Source of the DNA: Candidatus Bathyarchaeota archaeon
Lineage (GTDB): Archaea > Thermoproteota > Bathyarchaeia > Bathyarchaeales > Bathycorpusculaceae
DNA: 64,000 nt
Direction: 5' to 3'
NCBI GenBank assembly: GCA_026014685.1
Contig: JAOZHW010000005.1
Span: 124,001 to 188,000 of the forward strand
The position numbers were made by a program, and so were the translations under genes. This document shows, in pieces, positions 27,131-34,938 of this stretch. Within the stretch, counting starts at the first letter, position 1; every line of letters begins with the position of its first letter. The notes beneath the pieces were generated by a model, which had not been told where the DNA came from, searched no databases, and was given only the letters and a program-made list of their open reading frames with translations.

Positions 27131-27787
27131 TTAGACCTGCGCCATCGCTTTAGATTTCTCTACAAGGAGGTCTTTGAGTTCCTGTGTTGGAAAGAGCATC
27201 AGTATTGACTTTGCGTCTTCGCCGTTTCGTTTGAAGCGGGTTTCAAAGATGAGGGCATTGTCGCTTACCATTGATTGTTTTATGAGGAAGTTGTCGATTA
27301 TTGCATCGAAAGTGTCTGTGACGGTCTGGGGGGTTGTGGGCATCAATCCAACGCCTGCAAAGTCAGAAATCGAAGTTAAGAATGAACCGATTAGTATGTT
27401 TGCCAGTTCTTGCAATGCCGAAGTTTCCATGGTTTGATCTAATTCATCTACTGATGAAACCATGTTCATCATGGCCGCGATTTTTCTTGCCTCAGTGTAT
27501 TCGAATGTGAGCAGTATGTCGCAACCGTATTTGTCGTTCAACTGTAAGAGTATGGCAGTGGTTTTGACATCATGCAGGTTGTAGAATTGTGGAATCAGGT
27601 AGGGCTTTACGTTGTGGATTTTGGGTACCTCAATCGATATCGGCTCTTGCAAAACATCAGATAACGATGTTGCTGCATGACCTGCACCTATACTTCCTAA
27701 TTCAAGCAGAATACCTAGATTGATGTCGTCATTCTCAGTAATCTGCCCTGTTGTAGTTGTTGCTTTTAAGTCTGTTTGTGAACTCAT
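27131..27787 (-). CDS. cheC: CheC-type CheY-P phosphatase
   Basis: A protein of 218 residues with the duplicated CheC fold. The second phosphatase motif is intact (LQELANILIGSF, Glu and Asn in place). The first reads LELGSIGAGHAA, where the usual Asn is Ser, so probably only one site is active. CheC also binds CheD and lowers CheY-P. Its ATG overlaps the cheD stop by 4 bases. The N-terminal 20 residues are polar and disordered-looking. Confidence 0.9.
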   Translation of the reverse strand: MSSQTDLKATTTTGQITENDDINLGILLELGSIGAGHAATSLSDVLQEPISIEVPKIHNVKPYLIPQFYNLHDVKTTAILLQLNDKYGCDILLTFEYTEARKIAAMMNMVSSVDELDQTMETSALQELANILIGSFLTSISDFAGVGLMPTTPQTVTDTFDAIIDNFLIKQSMVSDNALIFETRFKRNGEDAKSILMLFPTQELKDLLVEKSKAMAQV

Positions 27788-28386
27788 AGTATTCTTGTCT
27801 CTCCATTATGTAATCGTATAGTTATTACGCCAGAGGTTAAGTTGAAACTGATTCGCCTGCCATGAGAACCCCCTACATCCTCTGCAACCAACTTTATTTT
27901 ATGTAAGGCAAGGGTTTCACGGACGGCCTTAATGTTTTTCTGTCCAATGTCAAGTCCATTGGCCGTGGTGTTGGCAAACATGTTAGCGCCTCCAGCAATT
28001 TTCGCCGACAACTTTGCCTCAACCCCAGTCATCCCCCTGATACCAGCAGCCAACGCGGGGATAGCGGTGTCAGCGTATTTTGATGGAAGAGGCTCAAGTG
28101 GACCTAGACTGGAGTGCGGCAGCATGATGTGAGCTAACCCCCCACATTTATGCGCTGAGTCATACAGGCAGATGCCGACACATGACCCAACGTTTGTTAA
28201 TAGCTCAACTGGTCTGCTGTCTACTTTCATTCCAGCCATGTCCACTCGAACCTCTTCCAAACGCGGATGTGTGTTTGTGTTAGTATCTATGACGATTTGA
28301 GGCTCTAACTGTTGGTAAGCACCTACACGTTTCGGCAGGGGGGTGCATGCTCCACTGAAATTTCTGCTTACACCGAGATAGAGCAC
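27784..28386 (-). CDS. cheD: Chemoreceptor glutamine deamidase CheD
   Basis: A protein of 200 residues if read from GTG 28386, which has GAGGA eight bases upstream. Homology to CheD begins only near residue 46 (EVRVDMAGMKV), so a start near 28239 is possible. The catalytic Cys sits in LLTNVGSCVGICLYD and the His in GGLAHIMLPH. It deamidates receptor glutamines and is regulated by CheC. The order cheY-cheD-cheC-cheR places the adaptation enzymes together. Confidence 0.9.
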   Translation of the reverse strand: MLYLGVSRNFSGACTPLPKRVGAYQQLEPQIVIDTNTNTHPRLEEVRVDMAGMKVDSRPVELLTNVGSCVGICLYDSAHKCGGLAHIMLPHSSLGPLEPLPSKYADTAIPALAAGIRGMTGVEAKLSAKIAGGANMFANTTANGLDIGQKNIKAVRETLALHKIKLVAEDVGGSHGRRISFNLTSGVITIRLHNGETRIL

Positions 28387-28396
28387 AACAGTTTCC

Positions 28397-28765
28397 TCAA
28401 GCGTACTTTGATAGAACTTCCAAGACCTTCTGGGGCTGGAAAGGTTTAATCACGAAATCCTTAGCGCCGGACTTTATAGCCTCAGCAATCAACGCCTGCT
28501 GACCCATAGAGCTACACATGACAACCTTAGCCGAGGGATCACAAGCGACGATCTGCCTCAAGGCCTCAATGCCGTCCTTAGCTTTCGGGCCAGGAGGCAT
28601 AATAATGTCCATTAAAACCAGATCAGGATGCACTGCCTGAAACTGCGAAATTGCCTCATCGCCATTTCCGGCTTCGGCGACTACCTCGTGACCTGCTGAT
28701 AGCACAATCTTCTTAAGTACCGCTCGCATAAACGAAGCGTCGTCAACTATCATTATTGTTCCCAT
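28397..28765 (-). CDS. cheY: Response regulator CheY
   Basis: A 122-residue receiver domain from ATG 28765; the longer frame from 28897 runs into the promoter. Acidic pocket residues are in IMIVDDASFMR, the phosphorylated Asp in LVLMDIIMPP, the Thr/Ser switch near VVMCSSMGQ and the Lys in FVIKPFQP. After the phospho-Asp the loop reads MPPGPKAKDG, several residues longer than the usual MPxMDG. It is the first gene of the operon. Confidence 0.92.
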   Translation of the reverse strand: MGTIMIVDDASFMRAVLKKIVLSAGHEVVAEAGNGDEAISQFQAVHPDLVLMDIIMPPGPKAKDGIEALRQIVACDPSAKVVMCSSMGQQALIAEAIKSGAKDFVIKPFQPQKVLEVLSKYA

Positions 28766-28800
28766 ATCAGTTTGCCTCTTATATCGTAATTCTTGCGATA

Positions 28801-28810
28801 CATATAAAAA
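28801..28810 (-). promoter_or_regulatory. TATA box for the cheYDCR operon
   Basis: TTTTTATATG on the minus strand lies about 36 bases before the cheY ATG at 28765, and marks transcription from the region divergent to the MoxR gene. Confidence 0.55.
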
Positions 28811-28951
28811 TCTTGTGGAGCCGGAGACCATATTTGAGTTTTTTGCAGGGTTTTTGGGTTTTTTGGTGGTGTAATGAGTGTATTGAGTAGTAAACAATAA
28901 GACTTAATAAGTTAGTGAGTTAACCAATATTCGTCTTAGAGGCGACACTGT

Positions 28952-29974
28952 ATGAGTTATGGACATCAAGGCTTACGAGAAAAAGCGGCGGCAAGCAGAA
29001 TACAGGAAGTTTCCTCACTTAAAAGAGACAAATTCAAAGTCACCGTATCCCTAGACAAAGAACGCCCCATGTCCACCTCGCCACTCTACTACAAATACAA
29101 CATCCAACGCTTCGACTTACACCCCAACTACAGCTTCGCACACCTCGACGACATGATACCCAAAGGCACCCCCGAATACCTCGACCACGGATTTAACTAC
29201 GTCGAGCGCATCGTACGCGCACTCTACTACTTCAAGCAATGCAGCTTAATCGGACCTTCAGGCACAGGAAAAACCCACATCGTCTACCTCGTTGCGGAAT
29301 TGACGGGACTGCCGATTTGGGAAGTCAACTGTGGACTTAGCACCAGCAGCTTCGACTTAATCGGGCGTTTCATCGGTTTAGGCAAAGAAAACTGGGTCGA
29401 CGGCTTACTCACTCAGTGGCTACGTAAAGGCGGCATCATGTACCTCGACGAAGCCAACATGATGAAACAAGACGTAGCCACAAGACTCAACCCCGTACTA
29501 GACACCAGAGGCCACCTCGTCTTAAACGAGAAAGACAGCGAAGTCATCGAACGCCACAAATACGGCTACATGATCATTAGCATGAACCCAGCCACCGCCG
29601 AATTCAGCGGCACCAAACCGCTCAACGCAGCGATGCGGCGACGTATGGCCGTTTGGATCAACTTTGACTTCCTCAGCGTCGGCGAAAAGATTTCTCCGCA
29701 CGAAGTGGAAATGCTGCGTAAAAGAACCAAAGTTTCCCAAGAAGTCGCTTACGGCATCATACAGGCAGGCGCAGAACTACGTCGCCAATACAAAGCTGGC
29801 GATTTGCCTTATGGGCCCTCCCTTGGTGACCTCATCAACTGGGCAACGCTTGTCTACGATGGCATGACTCCGATGGAAGCTGCGGAAGAAACAATCATCG
29901 GCTTAACCAGCGACAGCCCCGAAGTGCAGGCGGATGTGCGCAGAATCCTTGAGGCCGTTTTCGTAAAATCATAG
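28952..29974 (+). CDS. MoxR-type AAA+ ATPase
   Basis: A protein of 340 residues. Walker A is CSLIGPSGTGKTHIV near residue 100, Walker B is GGIMYLDEANMM, and sensor/Arg-finger regions appear as YMIISMNPATAEF and AMRRRMAVWINFDF. The closest family type is MoxR/CoxD-like chaperones, which act with a VWA protein to mature or insert cofactors into enzymes. It is followed 17 bases later by just such a VWA protein. GAGG lies before the ATG at 28952. Confidence 0.88.
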   Translation: MSYGHQGLREKAAASRIQEVSSLKRDKFKVTVSLDKERPMSTSPLYYKYNIQRFDLHPNYSFAHLDDMIPKGTPEYLDHGFNYVERIVRALYYFKQCSLIGPSGTGKTHIVYLVAELTGLPIWEVNCGLSTSSFDLIGRFIGLGKENWVDGLLTQWLRKGGIMYLDEANMMKQDVATRLNPVLDTRGHLVLNEKDSEVIERHKYGYMIISMNPATAEFSGTKPLNAAMRRRMAVWINFDFLSVGEKISPHEVEMLRKRTKVSQEVAYGIIQAGAELRRQYKAGDLPYGPSLGDLINWATLVYDGMTPMEAAEETIIGLTSDSPEVQADVRRILEAVFVKS

Positions 29975-29991
29975 GCCGCAGAGGCTCAATC

Positions 29992-31713
29992 ATGGGTTTC
30001 ATCGATTATGCTTGGGCAGCTTCACTGCAAAAAGACAACACCAAAGTGAAGATTCTGCAAGATGAAACTCTAGAGCAACCCGTCTTACTCGATGACCCCT
30101 ATGGTTTTACACTAAAATTTCCCACCGTCAGCATTCTCAAGGATGGCACCATCTCCTTTTTAGGTCACAAGTTTCCAGGAACCAATGCGGGGAAAGCCAA
30201 AGTCGGTCGCTTATTTCGTGCTTCAGTGGTACACTTAACCACTCACACCTTGGCGCCGTTTTCAAAGGATAGAGTAATCCCTTCAGAGAAAGATTCCCTT
30301 CTAACTAGCTACGCTAAACGCTTGGTAAACGATACCTACAATAACGCCTACATCGGAGCATGGTACCCCGACAGATTTTTTGACATAGCATACGCTAACG
30401 CATTGGCATATCAGAAAATCAAGAAGTCAGAACACATTTTTACCCAATCCACTCGCATCATGTCAGCTGTTTTGACTCAAGTTAATCTTGGTTCCGTAAA
30501 GGGCACATTGCAACCTGAGGAACAGCAGGTCGTTGACCGAATCGCGGCAGAGTTGAGTTCACTCAAAGAAACGCTTATGATGGTGATCGCGGGGGACACC
30601 ACTGATGTGAACAAACTCTTCGATGAAAAGGTAAAGGCGATTAAGGATGCGCTTGATCCTTTTGGTCCCTTTTTAGAGGTGCCTTCATTGCGGCATACTG
30701 AAGCTGTTGGTCGATGTAGTATTTACAGCGCAGTAGAGGATTCAGCGGGTGATTTTGAAGGTTCTTTTGTTCAATCTTTAATGGCTTTGGGTTCAGATGT
30801 GCCGACTGTGGATAACATTGACCAGCTTTGGCGCTCCGAGCAGGAATCAGAATCGCTTCAAGCCTTTAACTCAGACATGTACCAAAAGCAGCGTAACGAG
30901 AAAATCCTCGCTAAACTTTCACCATACTTAAGTTGGACGCGATTCAAAAAAATCACTATCCCCGAAGAAGACTATACGCAGTACTTACGTGCGCGCAGTT
31001 TAGTGCAAGGTACCAGTAGGCGTTTGCTGGATATTTTGCGTTCAGCCTTTAACTATTTAGATGAAGACCCACGTCAAGAAATGGGGCAACTCGATTTAAC
31101 AGCAGTTATTCAATCATTAGCGGCGAATAAGCCCGCAACCGACGTATTCAACTTAGATGAGTACCTAAAGCCCAGTTTTGCTTGGTCATTACTGCTTGAT
31201 GTCAGTCGTAGCATGCAGGTAAAGGGCGAGTTCGGGAGGGCTTTGGCTATTTCTGTTGGGGAAGCAGCTCGTGAGTTGATGACTGACCCCACATCTTGGA
31301 CATTCTTTGGCTTCAGCGACCAACTCTACGTTATTAAAGATAGCACGGAGGCATATTCGCGGCGGGTGCGGGCAAGAATCGGCGGGTTACGTTTCGAAGG
31401 ATTAACATACATTCCTGACGCGATCACAATTGCAGGCAAGATGCTGGCTAAACGTTTTGAGGAGCAACGGGTGCTTGTAGTAATTTCCGATGGTTGGCCG
31501 TATGGTTACCCCAACATGCCGCTCTCTCTTAAAGAAACTGTAGACAGTCTAGTCAGAAAGAACGTTATAGTCCTCGGTATAGGCGTTGAAACTAACCGCA
31601 TGGGCAACTTTTTCCACTTCCACTCAGCCATCTATTCACCCAAAGACATCTACAAACGATTCGGCAACCTCTACGCAGAAGCATCAGCAAAAGCACTCGA
31701 AGGCGAAGCCTAA
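29992..31713 (+). CDS. VWA-domain protein partner of MoxR ATPase
   Basis: A protein of 573 residues. The C-terminal VWA/CoxE-like domain from about residue 395 has an intact MIDAS: DVSRSM, a downstream Thr (GLTYIPDA) and VVISDGWPYGY. The N-terminal 380 residues are helical and unrecognised, with a region near residue 215 resembling a variable linker (DTTDVNKLFDEKVKAIKDAL). The pair probably forms a chaperone for a metalloenzyme or complex. No client gene is visible next to it. Confidence 0.85.
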   Translation: MGFIDYAWAASLQKDNTKVKILQDETLEQPVLLDDPYGFTLKFPTVSILKDGTISFLGHKFPGTNAGKAKVGRLFRASVVHLTTHTLAPFSKDRVIPSEKDSLLTSYAKRLVNDTYNNAYIGAWYPDRFFDIAYANALAYQKIKKSEHIFTQSTRIMSAVLTQVNLGSVKGTLQPEEQQVVDRIAAELSSLKETLMMVIAGDTTDVNKLFDEKVKAIKDALDPFGPFLEVPSLRHTEAVGRCSIYSAVEDSAGDFEGSFVQSLMALGSDVPTVDNIDQLWRSEQESESLQAFNSDMYQKQRNEKILAKLSPYLSWTRFKKITIPEEDYTQYLRARSLVQGTSRRLLDILRSAFNYLDEDPRQEMGQLDLTAVIQSLAANKPATDVFNLDEYLKPSFAWSLLLDVSRSMQVKGEFGRALAISVGEAARELMTDPTSWTFFGFSDQLYVIKDSTEAYSRRVRARIGGLRFEGLTYIPDAITIAGKMLAKRFEEQRVLVVISDGWPYGYPNMPLSLKETVDSLVRKNVIVLGIGVETNRMGNFFHFHSAIYSPKDIYKRFGNLYAEASAKALEGEA

Positions 31714-32232
31714 GATACTTTTGCTTTGCCATAGACCCCCTCCTTATGTAGATTAGCAAGCAGAAGTTCAACCACCAGTTCACTAAACAAACAAGCAACA
31801 TCAAAAATCGCGTTGCCCCTCTGCTGCTACCTCCCCTTCCCTTATATAAACTCGGATTGGCACGGCAAGAAAGCTGCTGTTGGTCGGGAATTCCGCCATA
31901 CTCAGAATAGCGACGTCAGTGCAACCGATAAAGCAGCCAACTTGACCCCTGCGTTTCGTATAGAAGCACTTGTTGTAGGCATGGAGCAATCACAATTTTA
32001 TTGAGCTGCCAAAAGATGGCTAACGTAGAAATCAAGTCACATGAAACTTAGCTGGCGGTTTGACCATGGTACATAGACTTTTTTAGCCGCTGAATTGCCA
32101 CCTAAGCTTTTTAAAACGGCTTTTTGGGGTAAATCCCTGTTTTCCTTTATCTGCCCCTCTTTTTTAAAGAGAAAAGTTTAAGGGCAAATACCTCTTTTAC
32201 ATGCGAGTACTCTATCTTTGAGGGTTTGTGGT
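31714..32232. other. Intergenic region with an inverted TATA/G-rich element
   Basis: This 519-base gap contains the MoxR/VWA 3' end, copy D of the element on the minus strand at 31811-31860, and the rpoH promoter. Frames in it on both strands are short and mutually overlapping, and I do not support them as genes. Confidence 0.5.
31811..31860 (-). promoter_or_regulatory. TATA plus G-rich element, copy D
   Basis: On the minus strand it reads CCAATCCGAGT-TTATATAA followed by GGGAAGGGGAGGTAGC and, a little further on, GCAACG. It is near-identical to copy C at 44342-44391. It points toward the 3' end of the VWA gene, in antisense. Confidence 0.55.
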
Positions 32233-32784
32233 TTGAGCACTAATCTCTTAACAATCGAAGAACGCAAAGCTGAAGTCCTAATTAAACTAAGAAAGTATAA
32301 GCTTGTAGAAAAACAGAAATACGAAGGCGCATACGCCTACATAATCGATATTCCACAGGAGAAGGAACGCGCCATAGTCTGGTGTATCCTTGGTGAAGCT
32401 ACTGTGGGCATTGCGGCGATGAACACCCTCTACAAGATTATGAAAGAAAAAGAAATCGACCGCGCAATCGTTGTTACCGAAGGACGTTATACGCACGCCG
32501 TTAAATTGGGCGCAAAAAAGAAAAACGTCGAGTTGCTTCCTAAATCGTTCCCCGTATTTGACATTTTTGAGCACGCCTTGGTTCCTTATCATGAGATTTT
32601 AAGTGAGAAGGAAAAGAAAGAACTCTTAGCACACTTCAAAGTTCAGCCTTACCAGATGCCTCAGATCCGCTCAGGTGACCCCGCAGTGAAAGCCATCGGC
32701 GCACAACCAGGCGACGTACTAAAAATCACTCGTAAAAGTCAGACTGCAGGCGAACACGTAACTTATCGCTACGTAGTCGAATAA
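32233..32784 (+). CDS. rpoH: RNA polymerase subunit H (Rpo5) with RPB5-like N-terminal domain
   Basis: The TTG at 32233 has GAGGGT about 8 bases upstream and gives 183 residues (TTG 32218 is an alternative). Residues about 108-183 are the universal archaeal RpoH domain: [52 protein letters not shown]. Residues 1-105 form an extra domain with [20 protein letters not shown] and [16 protein letters not shown]. This matches the order and spacing of the eukaryotic RPB5 jaw domain as I recall it. Typical archaeal RpoH is only about 75-85 residues. It stands apart from any rpoB/rpoA operon. Function: core transcription, with jaw contact to downstream DNA expected. Confidence 0.9.
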   Translation: MSTNLLTIEERKAEVLIKLRKYKLVEKQKYEGAYAYIIDIPQEKERAIVWCILGEATVGIAAMNTLYKIMKEKEIDRAIVVTEGRYTHAVKLGAKKKNVELLPKSFPVFDIFEHALVPYHEILSEKEKKELLAHFKVQPYQMPQIRSGDPAVKAIGAQPGDVLKITRKSQTAGEHVTYRYVVE

Positions 32785-32787
32785 ACA

Positions 32788-32812
32788 ATTTTTTATTTTT
32801 AATTCTTTTCTA
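32788..32812 (+). terminator. T-rich terminator after rpoH
   Basis: Immediately after the stop codon the plus strand has several T runs (CAATTTTTTATTTTTAATTC), the usual archaeal intrinsic termination signal, with no hairpin needed. Confidence 0.5.
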
Positions 32813-32859
32813 AAACGTCTAACTTAAGTTTTCATGCTTACAAAAACATCTCGAGCTTG

Positions 32860-33159
32860 CTATGTGGTTTGCTGAGTTGACATTGATTGGTTTTTCTTTG
32901 CTTCTTTTAACTCTTCAAGAATGACCAATGCTTCACCCAGAGGCATACCCAAGCGCTCCTTAAGCTCCACTGGGGAGACATCGGGTTTTTGGGGCAGAAT
33001 CGAGTCTCGAACATACGCTTTATGCGAAGGGTACATCACTGACGCGTGGACGGCGTCAACGAGCAGTTGCCAAAGCTTCTCTTTACTGTACTCTTCAAAG
33101 TTCAAACGAGATGCACCGACCGCTAAATAGTTGCGAACACACATAAAAACAGTAAACAT
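32860..33159 (-). CDS. Uncharacterised small helical protein
   Basis: A frame of up to 99 residues; the ATG at 33144 (MCVRNYLAVGAS) or a later TTG may be the real start. The middle has NFEEYSKEKLWQLLVDAVHA, then a PSHKAYVRDSILPQKPDVSP segment and VELKERLGMPLGEALVILEE, the last resembling a recognition-like helix-turn-helix. It overlaps the longest reading of the divergent dehydrogenase frame, so both starts are probably internal to the annotated maximum. Function unknown. Confidence 0.55.
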   Translation of the reverse strand: MFTVFMCVRNYLAVGASRLNFEEYSKEKLWQLLVDAVHASVMYPSHKAYVRDSILPQKPDVSPVELKERLGMPLGEALVILEELKEAKKNQSMSTQQTT

Positions 33160-33187
33160 AAATCAAGCTTCCGCCGCCTACTTATCA

Positions 33188-34171
33188 GTGATATTTTTGA
33201 AAGCCGCAGTCTACACTGGACCACACAAAATCTGCCTCCAAGAAGTCCCAGAACCCAAAGTTAAACCCAACAATGTGCTTGTCCACTTTAAGGCGGGCAG
33301 CATCTGCGGAACCGACATGCACTTCTACCGCGGGGAGTGGCGTTGGATGAAGAAGGGCAGAATCATAGGACACGACGCCTGCGGAGTCCGCGACGACACT
33401 GGCGAGCGAGTGGTTATGGTTCCAATAGTGAACTGTGGGCACTGCTACTTCTGCTTACGCGGTTACTCGACGTACTGCACCGCAGGCAAGTTTTACGGTT
33501 TAACTCGTGACGGCTTTTTTGCTGAGCGCAAAGCTATGCTGCCCCGCAGCCTAATTTCAGTGCCCTCAAACGTTAGCGATGAAGAGGGAGCTAATGTGGA
33601 GCCTGTGGCTTTGGCTTTGCGTGTATTGAATCATTTGCAGCCTAACTTGGGTGATTGGGTTACGGTGGTTGGGCAGGGTGCGATTGGTTTGTTGATGACT
33701 CAAATAGCGCGGCTGAAGGGTTGCCGTGTCATAGCTATTGATGTGGCGGATTATCGGCTGGAGCTCGCCCAAAAATACGGTGCAGAAGTAGCGATAAATG
33801 CCCAAAAGGAAGAGCCAATCAAGGCGGTGCGGAAGTTGACTAAGCTTGGTTCAGATTTTGTCATCGAAGCGGCAGGCACTAAAGAAACGGTGGAGCAGAC
33901 GCCTTTTTTGGTTAGAAAAACGGGTAAAGTGGCGCTTATCGGTGAATCCAAAGGTTACCTTAACTTGGAAGATGCGGATGAGGCACAGTTTTTTACTATG
34001 TACATTTCGCCTCTGGAGTATCCCTCTGCAGTGGAGTTGATTTCTCGGCGACTGGTGGATGTTAAGGGGTTGGTTACGCATCGGTTTAGGTTTGAAGAGT
34101 TCGAAAAGGCAATCAAAACCTTCGCTGATCCTGCTGAGAAAGCTATCCGCGTAGTCGTTTCGGACAACTGA
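33188..34171 (+). CDS. Zinc-dependent medium-chain alcohol/sugar dehydrogenase
   Basis: From GTG 33188 it is 327 residues; TTG 33197 is also possible. GroES-like catalytic domain: ICGTDMHFYRGEW (catalytic zinc Cys), IIGHDACGV, and NCGHCYFCLRGYSTYC for the structural zinc. The Rossmann part has VVGQGAIGLLMTQIARLKG and an Asp after the second strand (VIAIDVADY), pointing to NAD preference. This looks like a threonine/sorbitol dehydrogenase-type enzyme; the substrate cannot be told. Confidence 0.88.
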   Translation: MIFLKAAVYTGPHKICLQEVPEPKVKPNNVLVHFKAGSICGTDMHFYRGEWRWMKKGRIIGHDACGVRDDTGERVVMVPIVNCGHCYFCLRGYSTYCTAGKFYGLTRDGFFAERKAMLPRSLISVPSNVSDEEGANVEPVALALRVLNHLQPNLGDWVTVVGQGAIGLLMTQIARLKGCRVIAIDVADYRLELAQKYGAEVAINAQKEEPIKAVRKLTKLGSDFVIEAAGTKETVEQTPFLVRKTGKVALIGESKGYLNLEDADEAQFFTMYISPLEYPSAVELISRRLVDVKGLVTHRFRFEEFEKAIKTFADPAEKAIRVVVSDN

Positions 34172-34212
34172 ACCTGCGGATTCACAGACCACAAAGTATA
34201 TGTCTGTTAGCG

Positions 34213-34938
34213 ATGTGTAAACCCCAAACCCACCTAAACCTTAGGGAGCTAGCAGCATTGCCTATTGAAGCAGTTATATTCGATTTAGACGGAACGTTAG
34301 CCGCCTTCAACTTGGATTACAAAGCCTTACGTGGAGAAGTCAGAGAATACCTCATACATGTTGGTGTTCCTGCATCAGTGCTGAAACCAAACGAAAGTAT
34401 CTTTGATATGATGCAGAAAACTGAAATTTACTTTAAAAACAGCAGCAAAAACGGCGAAGCGTTCACCGCTATCCGCGCCCAGTGCTTAGTCATAGCTGAA
34501 AAGTACGAGATGGAAGCAGCCACCACCACGACGCTACTGACAGGCGCAGTTGAAACGCTAAAAGAACTCCAGAAGATGAAGCTAAAAATCGGTTTATGCA
34601 CAACCAGCAGCGAAAAAGCAGTCAACTACATCCTAAACCGTTTCAAAATCCAAGAATATTTCCAAGTCGTTGTTCCCCGCGACAAAGTCAAGAATGTTAA
34701 ACCTGACCCTGAACAGTTCATGTTGGCACTCAAAACTTTGGGAGTTCGCCCAAACGCGGCGGTGATTGTTGGTGACAGCAAAGTGGACATGCAGAGCGCC
34801 AAAGAACTCAAAACCATCGCAGTCGGGTTACCCGCAGGCGTCTCCACCACTGAACAGCTAATGGAAAGCGGAGCACACTACATAATTACTACGTTGATTG
34901 ATTTGCCTGTTTTGGTAAAAAAGTTGGATAAGGCTTAG
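34213..34938 (+). CDS. HAD-superfamily phosphatase, phosphoglycolate phosphatase-like
   Basis: A protein of 241 residues. Motif I is VIFDLDGTLAAF, motif II GLCTTSSEKAVNYIL, motif III a Lys in VKPDPEQ, motif IV VGDSKVDMQSAKE. The helical cap between motif I and II is of the subclass IA type. The substrate is unknown. The stop codon overlaps the stop of the giant helicase on the other strand (TTAG). A TATA-like box (AAGTATATG) precedes the start by about 15 bases. Confidence 0.85.
   Translation: MCKPQTHLNLRELAALPIEAVIFDLDGTLAAFNLDYKALRGEVREYLIHVGVPASVLKPNESIFDMMQKTEIYFKNSSKNGEAFTAIRAQCLVIAEKYEMEAATTTTLLTGAVETLKELQKMKLKIGLCTTSSEKAVNYILNRFKIQEYFQVVVPRDKVKNVKPDPEQFMLALKTLGVRPNAAVIVGDSKVDMQSAKELKTIAVGLPAGVSTTEQLMESGAHYIITTLIDLPVLVKKLDKA

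Noticed and set aside
28766-28897. N-terminal extension of CheY from 28897
   Set aside because: The extra 44 residues span the TATA box and lack homology; the ATG at 28765 is the receiver domain start.
31592-31804. Hydrophobic 70-residue frame downstream of copy D on the minus strand
   Set aside because: It overlaps the VWA gene in antisense and its composition is a shadow of that gene.
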